Source: Dyadobacter luteus
GTDB taxonomy: Bacteria > Bacteroidota > Bacteroidia > Cytophagales > Spirosomataceae
Length of the DNA: 64,000 bases
NCBI RefSeq assembly: GCF_003383615.1
Contig: NZ_QNUL01000001.1
Coordinates: 1-64,000, forward strand
Direction: 5' to 3'
Shown: in pieces, positions 29,209 through 37,960 of the stretch
Position numbering within the stretch: position 1 is the first letter of the stretch
How the letters are laid out: the number at the start of each line of letters is the position of its first letter
Notes under the pieces: generated by a model
The model's input: only the letters and a program-made list of their open reading frames with translations
What the model was told of the DNA's origin: nothing
Database searches by the model: none
Translations under genes and position numbers: made by a program

Positions 29209-29889
29209 ATGAAAACAGAAGATATCGAACCCTGGGACTGGAACAGGATCATTTTTGGAGAGGCACCCGTGGAATTTATGGCTGAAGTATTTATCCGAAC
29301 CTGCATCATTTTTCTTGCATTGCTGGTCATCGTGCGGTTAATGGGCAAGAGGATGGGAGGGCAGTTAACGATTTCAGAATTGGCCATTATGGTAACACTC
29401 GGAGCTATTGTTTCACCGGCCATGCAAATCCCGCAACTTGGCGTGCTGATGGGCGTGATGATTTTACTCTGCGCATTGATTTTCCAGCGAGGGCTTAACT
29501 CTGCCGAATTTAAAAGCCAGAAGTTTGAGCAGCTCAGCCAGGGAACTTCGGGCATGGTGGTAAAGGATGGAGTGATTTTATTGGAAGAGATGGCGAAATC
29601 GAAGATATCGCAGCAACAGCTTTTCTCAGCACTCAGGGGCAAGGATATTTACAATCTTGGTCAGATAGGCCGGGTTTACTTTGAAGCCTGCGGTATCTTC
29701 AGTATCTATAAAAAAGAGGAGCCAATGCCTGGTTTACAGATATTTCCTCCAGGCGACGAAGGTATCAATGGCTTCTCACAAAAAATTGTTGAGGGTGCTC
29801 GCGCTTGTATGGTTGGTGGGGTTGTCAAATACGAATTCAATGAAAGTGACTCCTGCATCAATTGTAATTCAAATGCCTGGATACTTTAA
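29209..29889 (+). CDS. DUF421 (YetF-like) membrane protein
   Basis: A 226-residue inner-membrane protein. Hydrophobic segments at about 28-46, 58-74 and 76-92 match the DUF421 membrane part; GKRMGGQLTISELAIMVTLG is the family's core motif. The cytoplasmic YetF domain follows (about 95-190). The tail carries CMVGG...CINC, a zinc-ribbon-like pattern whose second cysteine has become Gly, and the protein then stops within the junction to a GH13 fragment. The last few residues (WIL) may therefore be replaced sequence. Function of the family is not established. Confidence 0.82.
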   Translation: MKTEDIEPWDWNRIIFGEAPVEFMAEVFIRTCIIFLALLVIVRLMGKRMGGQLTISELAIMVTLGAIVSPAMQIPQLGVLMGVMILLCALIFQRGLNSAEFKSQKFEQLSQGTSGMVVKDGVILLEEMAKSKISQQQLFSALRGKDIYNLGQIGRVYFEACGIFSIYKKEEPMPGLQIFPPGDEGINGFSQKIVEGARACMVGGVVKYEFNESDSCINCNSNAWIL

Positions 29890-30896
29890 TGGTCTGATTC
29901 AAAAACTGGATTACATCAAAGCACTTGGTATTGACGCAATCTGGCTGGCACCGTTTCAGCCAACTCCCGGGGAAGATGATGGCTATGATGTGGCTGATTA
30001 TTATGGCGTCGATGATAGGCTGGGCAGCAGCGGCGATTTTGTGGAGTTCATGCATCAGGCAGAAAAGTGGGGAATCAGGGTGATTATGGACCTAGTAATC
30101 AACCATACTTCGGATCAACATCCATGGTTCAAAAACTCCAGACAAAGCAAAACCTCTAAATACCGCGACTGGTACGTGTGGTCGAAAAATCGCCCGAAGG
30201 ATGCCGACAAAGGAATGGTTTTCCCTGGTGTACAAACTGAGGTATGGACAATTGATTCGCTGACTAAAGAATATTACAACCACCGCTTTTATGATTTTCA
30301 GCCCGATCTGAACTTTTCAAACCCGTAGGTTATGCAAGAAAGTCAGCGTATAATCGGCTATTGGCTCAACCAGGGTATTGCGGGTTTCAGACTCGACGCA
30401 GTTCCGTTCTTATTGAAGTGCCCAAAACGCGCAGTGAAAAACCCAAACTCGATTTCGACTTTTTAAAGGATATGCGTCAGTTTGCCCAATCCCGAAAATC
30501 GGATGTGGCTATTCTCGGATAAGCGAATGTAATGCCTGATGAGAATGAAAATTATTTTGGCAAGAATGGAGAAGGTATACAAATGATGTTTAATTTCTAT
30601 GCTAACCAGCACTTGTTTTACGCGTTGGCCACAGGAGATCTGAAACCATTTAAAACGGCGATTGAAGAAACAAAAACGATACCGGAAGCTTCTCAATGGG
30701 CACATTTCCTAAGGAACCACGACGAGATCGATCTGGGCCGGCTCACTGAAAAGCAGCGTAACCAGGTTTACAAAAAGTTTGGTCCGGACAAGAATATGCA
30801 GTTGTACTACCGGGGGATTCGCCAGAGAATGGCGCCTATGCTTGGCAACGACCGGAAACATCCGGAACTGGCTTACAGTCTTTTGTATTCGCTGCA
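29875..30896 (+). pseudogene. GH13 alpha-amylase/trehalose-synthase-like pseudogene
   Basis: Three frame segments spell one GH13 protein. The N-terminus is missing: similarity begins at GLIQKLDYIKALGIDAIW, just inside the barrel, where it abuts the DUF421 gene. Lesions follow: NPEV has become NP-TAG-V (30326-30328); one base is lost near 30412 just after GFRLDAVPFL, which holds the nucleophile Asp; and LGEAN has become LG-TAA-AN (30520-30522), the codon of the catalytic acid/base Glu. The third segment, with the NHDE transition-state Asp, runs to SLLYSL and is cut at about 30896, before the C-terminal domain. No functional product is possible. The type resembles TreS-like amylases. Confidence 0.85.
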
Positions 30897-31715
30897 TTCG
30901 CATGGAGCTGGCTTGGTGCGGCCATGCAAGCGACTGACCTTCATTTCGGAGTTGTGAATGCGCCCGGTCAGCGTTATCATCCGGCAATTATTGCGCAGGC
31001 AGTGTCCGCGCTATGCGAGATGTTTCCGCGCCGTTTCTGGATTGCTGTGGGCAGCGGGCAATTTCTTAATGAGCACATTACCGCTGAAAAATGGCCTTCA
31101 AAAATGGATCGTAATCAGCGGCTAAAAGAATGTGTCGATATTATGCGGGCACTCTGGGCGGGTGAGACTGTTACTCACAACGGGATGGTGGATGTTTATG
31201 ACGCAAAACTATATACGCTGCCCGGTTACATGCCGTCGATTGTTGGTGCCGCACTTACTACGCAGACTGCAAGATGGGTTGGTGGCTGGGCAGATGCGAT
31301 GATCACAACTTCACGTCCGCAGGATGAACTGAAACAAATGGTAGATGCATTCCGAGAGGGTGGAGGAGAGGGCAAGCCTGTATATCTTAAGGTACAGCTG
31401 TCTTATGACATTACCATGCATAAAGCGGTGGAAGGCGCTCACCAGCAGTGGAAAAATAATGTGTTTTCGTCCTCGCTGTTATCGGATATCCGCTCACCGG
31501 TTGGCTTTGATGCCGCAGGGGCGATGGTGAGGCCCGAGGATATGAAAGCAGGTGTGCGGATTTCGGATAGTGCTGATCAACATGTGGAGTGGCTATCCCG
31601 GGATATAGAAGCCGGGGTTTCGGAGCTTTATCTACATAATGTAAATCTGAATCAGTCGAAATTTATTGACGATTTCGGGGCCAGGGTAATTCCGCAACTG
31701 ATCCTTCCCGGGTGA
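30897..31715 (+). pseudogene. 5'-truncated luciferase-like oxidoreductase
   Basis: The open frame reads FAWSWLGAAMQATDLHFGV from 30897 and continues to a normal C-terminus at 31715. It belongs to the F420-dependent/non-F420 flavinoid oxidoreductase branch of LLM proteins (GSGQFLNEHITAE, ECVDIMRALWAGETVTHNG). The first barrel strand and roughly 50 residues are missing, replaced by the end of the amylase fragment. An ATG at 30924 could start a 263-residue product, but it would lack beta-strand 1 and part of the flavin pocket, so I treat it as a pseudogene. A large terminator follows. Confidence 0.75.
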
Positions 31716-31740
31716 AAACCTTATGCCATCAGTAAGGTTA

Positions 31741-31798
31741 AAATTAACTAACGAATAGAGCTGACTAAATCCAGCCAGCTCTATTCGTTAGTTAATTT
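31741..31798. terminator. Large bidirectional hairpin
   Basis: A perfect 23-bp inverted repeat (31741-31763 with 31776-31798, 12-nt loop) fills the space between the convergent LLM remnant and the ferritin-like gene. Outer AAATT/AATTT ends give short U-tracts on both strands. Confidence 0.75.
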
Positions 31799-31800
31799 AC

Positions 31801-32346
31801 CTATTCTGCACTCGCTTGTTCGTTCACATACGACTCTGCAAGCTCAGTCAGCAGGTGATCTGTCTCTCCTTCCTGATCAAGCGTTTGCTGTAAAAGCGTA
31901 GCTGCGTCTTCGTAACCAAGAGTCCGGGCAATGTTGCGAAGCGTACCGTAAGATGCAATTTCATAATGCTCTACTTTTTGAGCCGCCATGATCAGCCCGC
32001 AGTCACGTACCAAAGTTCCTTTTTCCGTGCTTTCAATGATTTCGTTGGCTTCTGCGATCAGTCCCTCCATGGCAGCACATTTTTTTGCCTGCGCTTTTTC
32101 CCCTATTATTTCAAACACTTGCTCAACTGTGGCAACATGCTCCTCTGTCTGGGTCTTGTGAAGATCGAAAGCAGATTTCAATTCTTCCGAAGTAGCATTT
32201 TTTGAAAGCTTGTTAAGTGCTTTCGCCAGATTTTTCTCAGCCCAATAGATGTCTTTAAGGCCATCTACGAACAATTCTTTTAACTTTTCACCGTCTTGTT
32301 CTGTAATCTGTTTTTTTGCGGTGGTTTTACTTTTAGTCGTTTTCAT
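31801..32346 (-). CDS. YciE/YciF-type ferritin-like protein (DUF892)
   Basis: A 181-residue protein with a Lys/Thr-rich N-terminal 17 residues followed by a four-helix ferritin-like bundle. DIYWAEKNL in helix 1, HKTQTEEHVATVEQVFE in helix 2, KVEHYEIASYGTL in helix 3 and the acidic helix 4 give the Glu/His pattern of a di-iron site. YciE/YciF homologues are induced by osmotic and general stress; the biochemical role is not settled. The position next to alpha-glucan and trehalose genes fits a stress region. It is transcribed alone. Confidence 0.88.
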   Translation of the reverse strand: MKTTKSKTTAKKQITEQDGEKLKELFVDGLKDIYWAEKNLAKALNKLSKNATSEELKSAFDLHKTQTEEHVATVEQVFEIIGEKAQAKKCAAMEGLIAEANEIIESTEKGTLVRDCGLIMAAQKVEHYEIASYGTLRNIARTLGYEDAATLLQQTLDQEGETDHLLTELAESYVNEQASAE

Positions 32347-32530
32347 ACAATGATTTTTTAAAGTTAAGCGTTGATTTATCGCTGCGTCACTAGCAAATTA
32401 TCGTGCCATAAAGACATGTAAAATACCTTTTGACTGCATTAATAAAAAACAATTTTTCATTCAGGATTTACACTTCAATTTTCCTGAGATTTTCCCGTGC
32501 CGGGTCAGTATCTATCCACATTTTAGCAAC

Positions 32531-32794
32531 CTATTTATTGTCCTTGTACTTGAATTTCAAAAAGAGCATGGCTATGTTGAGGCATATTGTGAATAGGTTC
32601 GTTGAGATGATGGGAATATCTTTTTTGTCGAAACCATAATAAACCCACAGCGCGTTACCGGTGAGCAAAACAATAAACATGGTCATGGATACTTCGCTCG
32701 CTTTTTTCTTTTTGATCGTCGTTACCAGCTGCGGTATCACAGCAGAGGATGTGCAAATACCTGCAACCAAACCGAGGCCGTCTATAAATTCCAT
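32531..32794 (-). CDS. SemiSWEET family sugar transporter
   Basis: An 87-residue three-helix protein with the PQ-loop motif SAVIPQLVTTIKKKKASEVS at about 18-37, followed by the second and third helices. This is the half-size bacterial form of SWEET uniporters, which works as a homodimer in the inner membrane and lets sugars such as glucose or sucrose equilibrate. Its start lies only 3 nt after the glgX stop on the same strand, so the two are almost certainly co-transcribed. That suggests handling of sugars released by glycogen debranching, though its substrate is unproven. Confidence 0.9.
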   Translation of the reverse strand: MEFIDGLGLVAGICTSSAVIPQLVTTIKKKKASEVSMTMFIVLLTGNALWVYYGFDKKDIPIISTNLFTICLNIAMLFLKFKYKDNK

Positions 32795-32797
32795 ATC

Positions 32798-34990
32798 TTA
32801 ATCATTATGTTGTGAGTGAACAGCCTGACATTTTAGTACAACCACACTGTGGGCAATTACAGGCAGGGTATCGGTATTGCAGATTGACTGCTTGCTTTCA
32901 CCAATAAAATTTTCGGCGGTGTTAATTACAATACGCCATTCAGATCCGCACTCTTCATTTGGAAGGGCAAAATCCACATCCTCGCCTCCCGTGTGAAATA
33001 TTATAAAGAAATGATCATCCTGTATTCTGTTGCCCTCCGGATCTACGCACCTGATACCTCTTCCATTAAGAAACACTCCGAAGGATCTGGCAATATCATC
33101 GTCCCATTGCTGATCGGGAATCTGGTGACCATCCGGTTTAAACCACATAATATCCTTTACATCCGAACCGGCAACAGGCTGGTCCTGGAACCAGCGGCGA
33201 CGCCTGAAAGTAGGATGGTCCTGACAAAAGCGGATCAGGGATTTAGTGAAGGCAAACAGATTTAAATCGGCATTTTGCCAGTCGAGCCACGATATTTCAT
33301 CATCATGACAGTCGGCGTTGTTATTTCCGTTTTGCGTCCTGCCGAATTCATCACCGGCAACCAGCATAGGCACGCCTTGTGAAAGGAACATGGTAGTCAG
33401 CAGGTTTCGTTTTTGCCTTTCACGAAGGGCGCTGATATCCGGATCATGGGTTGGCCCCTCTGCACCGCAGTTCCACGAGTGGTTATTGTTTTCGCCATCC
33501 TTATTGTCCTCCCCATTGGCTTGGTTGTGTTTCTGATCGTAGCTCACAAGGTCGTTGAGCGTGAAACCATCGTGTGCGGTGATCAGGTTGATACTGGCCG
33601 TAGGACGGCGGTAATCATTTTGATACAGATCAGGGCTTCCGGTAAAACGGTTTGCAAATGTTGTCATTTTGATATCTCTGCCCCGCCAGAAGTTTCGGAT
33701 CTGGTCACGGTAAATTCCGTTCCATTCTCCCCAGCCAACGGGAAATTTTCCGACCATGTAACCATCTTCATTTATGTCCCATGGTTCGGCTATAAGCTTG
33801 ACCTGTGAAATAATGGGATCCTGATAGATGATATTAAAAAATGAACTAAGCGTATCTGTGTCGTGCAAAGTGCGAGCAAGTGCTGAGGCAAGGTCGAAGC
33901 GAAAACCATCCACATGCATTTCAGTTATCCAATAACGGAGGCTGTCCATGATCAAGGCCAGTACATTGGGAAGCTGTACATTCAGTGTATTGCCCGTACC
34001 GGTATAATCCATGTAGTGGCGCTTCTGGTCATGCACCAAACGATAGTAGGAAGCATTGTCCAGTCCTTTAAACGATAAAGTTGGCCCGAAGTGGTTGCCT
34101 TCTGCCGTATGGTTGTACACCACATCCAGAATCACCTCAATTCCTGCCGAATGCAGCTCGCGAACCATTTGCTTAAACTCGGCGACTTGCCCGCCTGGCT
34201 CTTGGCTGCTGCTATACCTGGCGTCAGGAGCGAAAAAACCGAGCGTGTTGTATCCCCAATAGTTGGTAAGTCCTTTTTCAAGCAGGTGTTTATCCTGTAC
34301 AAAATAATGAACAGGCATAAGCTCCACAGCTGTAATGCCCAATTCTTTAAAATACTTTATGGATGTCGGATGGGCGATAGCGGCATAAGTGCCGCGAATA
34401 TCTTCTGGGATAGCTTCATGTAGTTTACTAAACCCCTTCACATGAACTTCATAAATGACAGTGTTGTGATAAGGAGTGTCCGGACGCTGGTCATGCTGCC
34501 AATCAAATTCAGGATTAATAGCCACAGCTTTTGGCATGAATCCGGCACTGTCAGCCTCATTGAAGCTTAGATCTTCCTGTTGACTTCCAATATGATATCC
34601 AAAAACCGAATCGTCCCATTCGATATCCCCGGTGATCGCTTTTGCATAGGGGTCAAGCAGTAATTTATTGGAGTTAAACCGATGCCCGTTTTGTGGTTCG
34701 TAAGGACCATGAACCCTGTAACCGTAAAGCTGGCCTGGCGTAAGTCCAGGAACATACACATGCCAGATATGATGGGTCACCTCCTCAATCTTAATTTTAA
34801 CATGCTCATCAGACGCGTTTTTATCTTTAAAAAGGCAGAGTTCCACCCCATCGGCATTCTCCGAAAAAACAGCGAAATTAATGCCCTTCCCGTCCCAGGT
34901 TGCTCCGAGAGGATATGGTTTTCCCGGAAGTATTTTTATCTGTTCATCCCCTGTTGATTCCAAAAGTTCATTTTCTATTCGCCTTTCCAT
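32798..34990 (-). CDS. glgX: Glycogen debranching enzyme GlgX
   Basis: A 730-residue isoamylase-type GH13 enzyme that hydrolyses alpha-1,6 branches of limit dextrins. An N-terminal CBM48 domain (about 22-135) precedes the barrel. The catalytic triad is D366 (VDGFRFDLAS), E402 (LIAEPWDI) and D474 (TAHDGFTLND). The NYWGYNTLGFFAPDARYS segment is typical of GlgX. Length is slightly above E. coli GlgX. It is cytoplasmic. The SemiSWEET gene follows 3 nt downstream. No other glycogen gene (glgB, glgP, glgA) lies in the window. Confidence 0.93.
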   Translation of the reverse strand: MERRIENELLESTGDEQIKILPGKPYPLGATWDGKGINFAVFSENADGVELCLFKDKNASDEHVKIKIEEVTHHIWHVYVPGLTPGQLYGYRVHGPYEPQNGHRFNSNKLLLDPYAKAITGDIEWDDSVFGYHIGSQQEDLSFNEADSAGFMPKAVAINPEFDWQHDQRPDTPYHNTVIYEVHVKGFSKLHEAIPEDIRGTYAAIAHPTSIKYFKELGITAVELMPVHYFVQDKHLLEKGLTNYWGYNTLGFFAPDARYSSSQEPGGQVAEFKQMVRELHSAGIEVILDVVYNHTAEGNHFGPTLSFKGLDNASYYRLVHDQKRHYMDYTGTGNTLNVQLPNVLALIMDSLRYWITEMHVDGFRFDLASALARTLHDTDTLSSFFNIIYQDPIISQVKLIAEPWDINEDGYMVGKFPVGWGEWNGIYRDQIRNFWRGRDIKMTTFANRFTGSPDLYQNDYRRPTASINLITAHDGFTLNDLVSYDQKHNQANGEDNKDGENNNHSWNCGAEGPTHDPDISALRERQKRNLLTTMFLSQGVPMLVAGDEFGRTQNGNNNADCHDDEISWLDWQNADLNLFAFTKSLIRFCQDHPTFRRRRWFQDQPVAGSDVKDIMWFKPDGHQIPDQQWDDDIARSFGVFLNGRGIRCVDPEGNRIQDDHFFIIFHTGGEDVDFALPNEECGSEWRIVINTAENFIGESKQSICNTDTLPVIAHSVVVLKCQAVHSQHND

Positions 34991-35212
34991 AACGCTGATT
35001 ATTTGTGATTTTTAATGTGTTGAGTTTTGTTGGCCGCAAGCAGGACTTCTTATGCGATATCCTAGTGCTTTGCCAAACTTTTCAGCGGAAACTTAACTCA
35101 TAGAATTTCCCGCCGCATTGACACTGATGTGTTAGTACGGCGGGGAAAAATTCAAGTTGCGATAAGTTTGTTCGGTCACGTTTATGCAAAGTCAAAAAGT
35201 GACCAGCATAAT

Positions 35213-35464
35213 CTATTCATCATCTTTGTCGTGTCCTTGGGTCTTAACAATCTTGTTGTAAACCCCTAGCAATAAGAAGGGGGCAGCCCATTGACCCACA
35301 AATAAAGCGGTGTGCTTTCTTCCTGCAATTTTCAAAGCGAGCGATGCACCCATGGCACCCAACGCTGCCCAAAGGAATACATCCGATGGTAATTTTGCCG
35401 TTTGTTCTTCAATAGCTTCGGCTACTTTGCCTTCACCATGTGTGGCGTCTGTCAGATTTTCCAT
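35213..35464 (-). CDS. Small two-helix membrane protein
   Basis: An 83-residue protein with an acidic N-terminus (about 1-25), two hydrophobic helices at about 28-46 and 53-71, and a charged C-terminal tail (HDKDDE). I know no function. Similar small membrane proteins occur in stress-related gene groups of Bacteroidota, which suits its neighbours, but that is context only. A 34-bp perfect palindrome lies 72 nt upstream of the start codon. Confidence 0.7.
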   Translation of the reverse strand: MENLTDATHGEGKVAEAIEEQTAKLPSDVFLWAALGAMGASLALKIAGRKHTALFVGQWAAPFLLLGVYNKIVKTQGHDKDDE

Positions 35465-35535
35465 GTTCGTTTAACTTTTTAGTGAGGCGCCTAATCGCTA
35501 AAAATCGTACCTGCTCACATTGGGGAATATGTGAT

Positions 35536-35569
35536 TGGCGTAGTTGATCAGATCTGATCAACTACGCCA
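35536..35569. repeat. Perfect 34-bp palindrome
   Basis: Positions 35536-35552 are the exact reverse complement of 35553-35569 with no spacer; the centre is AGATCT flanked by two TGATCA blocks. It lies between the divergent start of the small membrane protein (35464) and the glycosyltransferase remnant (35687). There is no T-run. It could be an operator, a cruciform-forming site or a scar of replication slippage. Confidence 0.8.
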
Positions 35570-35686
35570 CCCTTGTACCAAAACAGCTGTGAAAACAAAC
35601 TACAGGACTGGGATAAGCAAACCAGAGACTTCTGGCATAATTCTTATTGAGCGATGTCGGTTTTTTACCTGATAATTGCCTTACAT

Positions 35687-36080
35687 ATGACTACGACCAC
35701 GCCAGAAGACTTGCTTTGTTTTTCCCACCTCAGGTGGGATATTGTATTTCAGCGCCCACAACATTTGATGACAAGGTTTACTGAAAGAGGAAATGTCTAT
35801 TTCCTGGAAGAACCCGTGTTTGACAATCCGGACACACCTTACATTCCCCTTGAGAAAAAACAGCCAGGCTTATGGGTTTGCCTGCCTCATTTGCCTGCTG
35901 GCAGCTCACCTGATGAGGTGATCATCATGAATAAACTGCTGCTGGCATTTTTTGAACATCGTGATTGCAGTAAATTTATCTTTTGGTATTACACACCAAT
36001 GGCCTACGAGTTTTCGGGGATGTTTGGTCCTGCAATGACCATCTACGACTGCATGGATGAGCTGGCTGCATTTGCTTTCA
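35687..36080 (+). pseudogene. Glycosyltransferase, N-terminal fragment
   Basis: From the ATG at 35687 the frame encodes DLLCFSHLRWDIVFQRPQHL and continues to TIYDCMDELAAF, the first third (about 130 residues) of a GT-B glycosyltransferase of the type often found with UDP-galactopyranose mutase. At about 36075-36087 similarity ends and the frame continues into unrelated residues to 36232, where it reads the following glycosidase fragment out of frame. The acceptor and nucleotide-sugar domains are lost, so the product cannot be active. Confidence 0.7.
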
Positions 36081-36084
36081 TGAG

Positions 36085-36486
36085 TTTTTGTGCTGGAATG
36101 CGCCCATGCCAGATCCCCGCTGGCGTGGCCTTGCTGAGTTGCTTCAAGCAGCTTACCTCAGGTACCAAAAGCCTTTTATGCTTTCAGAAACAGGTCATCC
36201 TAAGGAAGACAGGCCCCTTTGGATTAATATGATTTCTCAGGAATGCGCTAAATTTCTCGAACGAAATCTACCACTACTGGGCGTTTGTATGTATCCTGTT
36301 ATCGACCGGCCTGATTGGGATCATACTGAAATCTGGCACCACTCCGGTATTTGGGACCATGACTTTGCCAGCAAATACAGTCGCGTTTTACACCTTGAAT
36401 CCGCAGTTGCGATTGTGAATGGACAGCAGCTTATTTCGAAAAGTCAGAAAAACAAATTTGCCCGCCTGTTGATGCGGTACTTCTGA
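36085..36486 (+). pseudogene. Family-1-glycosidase-like protein, C-terminal fragment
   Basis: In a different frame from the preceding fragment, starting CWNAPMPDPRWRGLAELL, this encodes the last 130 residues of a GH1/beta-glucosidase-like protein. YQKPFMLSETGHP contains the strand-7 glutamate in its usual setting, and VCMYPVIDRPDWDHTE is the typical next segment. No proper start exists; the nearest initiator is TTG at 36088. It is joined directly to the glycosyltransferase fragment. In related bacteria such genes follow one another, so one deletion could have removed about two thirds of each. Confidence 0.7.
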
Positions 36487-36551
36487 AAGAGGAGAGTTAC
36501 CGCTTCACATCTGCTATTCTGCTATTTTTGATAAAAATTGGATACATTTTG

Positions 36552-36989
36552 TTATCTGTTCTTTTCTCTGAAAGCCGATAACGTCAATCCAAAAATGATA
36601 TGCGCAATGACCAGTTGGGTATAGAAACCTTTCCTGTCAGTTTGGGGAGGATTGCGATGGTTTTTGAATAAAATATCCCATGAGACCACCCCGGCTCCTC
36701 CAGCTAATGTGCCATACAAAAGCCCGTTTGCAGCAGACGGTCGTTTATTTGCGGAACCCAAAAGCAATTTGTAAACCACTGCAAAGACGACTCCGGTGAG
36801 GTAATGCAATCCCCACCCCGAAAACGCTGATGCTTTTTTGCTTGTTTGAAAAGTCTTTTTTACAAAGTTTCCAAGCAGCTTGGGCTCTTCGAAATTTTCG
36901 CCTTCTTTTTTCGAAATGCTGTAGCTGAACAGTGTCATTGTGGATGTGGCCACGATGGAACACAATAAGGTATTTCGAACTGATTTCAT
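36552..36989 (-). CDS. Four-helix membrane protein, unknown
   Basis: A 145-residue integral membrane protein with helices at about 8-26, 58-80, 88-106 and 122-140. A charged loop (KKEGENFEEPKLLGNFVKK) separates helices 1 and 2. I do not recognise a named family. It is intact, stands alone on the minus strand, and borders the deletion-scarred region. Confidence 0.65.
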   Translation of the reverse strand: MKSVRNTLLCSIVATSTMTLFSYSISKKEGENFEEPKLLGNFVKKTFQTSKKASAFSGWGLHYLTGVVFAVVYKLLLGSANKRPSAANGLLYGTLAGGAGVVSWDILFKNHRNPPQTDRKGFYTQLVIAHIIFGLTLSAFREKNR

Positions 36990-37428
36990 TAGAGATTTTA
37001 GATAAATGTGAAAGGTAGAATTCTATTGATTCGCTGTCCTAGAAAAATGTGTGCCATTGACAGTTGGTACAAAAGAGTCTCCGCAAGCAGGAGTGGAGGA
37101 TGATTTAAGCAGGGCACATTACCAATCTATCTACCAGAGATTGTAGGTACGGGCAGGGTAAACATGATCCTGCAACATTAGAAAAAAGCGGTATGAGATT
37201 AGCAATCGTTGTTTGAGTTGTACCATTAAGGGGATAACAATTACTAGCTTGACCGATGGTACTTTTATCTTCGTCGACACGTTACTTCTTGTTCAGTCAG
37301 CCTGTGTTCGTCTGACAGTATATATTTAGCCCGGGAATATTGTTTCACTGCATCTTAATTTGCAATACAGCCGTGACGGTAAAGTTGGCATCGATGGCTA
37401 GAGTTAAAAAGGGGAGTGAACACTCGCT
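36990..37428. other. Intergenic region, nothing identified
   Basis: About 440 bases with stops in all frames and no visible repeat, RNA gene or recognisable gene fragment. Confidence 0.45.
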
Positions 37429-37668
37429 TCACCGAGTAGTGTTAGGACGATGCAGTTGAGTGTCTCCTTTTCTACTTAAAGTCGCATCGACATTAAGATG
37501 GCAAATTAACCAATAGAGAAATAACGCAAATAAGATAAAAAAAAGATATATCCATTTCAAAGGTGTTTTAAAAATTAGATCGAATCGATCTAACATATCA
37601 TTCTTTCTTAAATCTTTGTCGGATGGAAATATCCAGCGCATAGCGAAGGGGATAGTTAAACGATTCAA
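37429..37668 (-). CDS. Possible small single-helix membrane protein
   Basis: A 79-codon frame opening with TTG (an internal ATG is residue 10). It contains one strongly hydrophobic segment, WIYLFFILFALFLYWLICHL, and a basic tail. No family is recognised. It lies 11 nt after another small frame on the same strand, so the two could form a transcript; low coding confidence. Confidence 0.3.
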   Translation of the reverse strand: MNRLTIPFAMRWIFPSDKDLRKNDMLDRFDLIFKTPLKWIYLFFILFALFLYWLICHLNVDATLSRKGDTQLHRPNTTR

Positions 37669-37679
37669 GAGCCGAGTAG

Positions 37680-37901
37680 TTATTCATCGGTGCTTACTGA
37701 CTCAAAGTTGATAAGAATTTCCTGTAATCTCAAGGTTTCGTTTTTGACGCTCACTTTGGAGATGTGGCGATAACGTAATTCTCCCATACAACTACAATGC
37801 CTCGCTTGCCAATAAACCGAAAAGTGTCTTGCTGGTTTGCGATCTTCGGATGGTATTTGTAATCTAGGACGATATATTAAGATCTGGCTCCTAATAGCCA
37901 A
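37680..37901 (-). CDS. Possible small hypothetical protein
   Basis: A 73-codon frame with a Cys-Ser-Cys in its middle and a C-terminal part (SVKNETLRLQEILINFESV) that looks like a genuine amphipathic helix and strand. No family is recognised. It could be the end of a decayed larger gene; low confidence. Confidence 0.3.
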   Translation of the reverse strand: MAIRSQILIYRPRLQIPSEDRKPARHFSVYWQARHCSCMGELRYRHISKVSVKNETLRLQEILINFESVSTDE

Positions 37902-37960
37902 GCGGTATATTATTGAATCATTGCCATTTTGTTAGGCGTTAGGAATATCATTCTCTTGAG

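Noticed and set aside
30924..31715. Intact luciferase-like oxidoreductase gene starting at the ATG at 30924
   Set aside because: Similarity extends upstream of that ATG to 30897 and the usual first 50 residues are missing, so it is a truncated gene.
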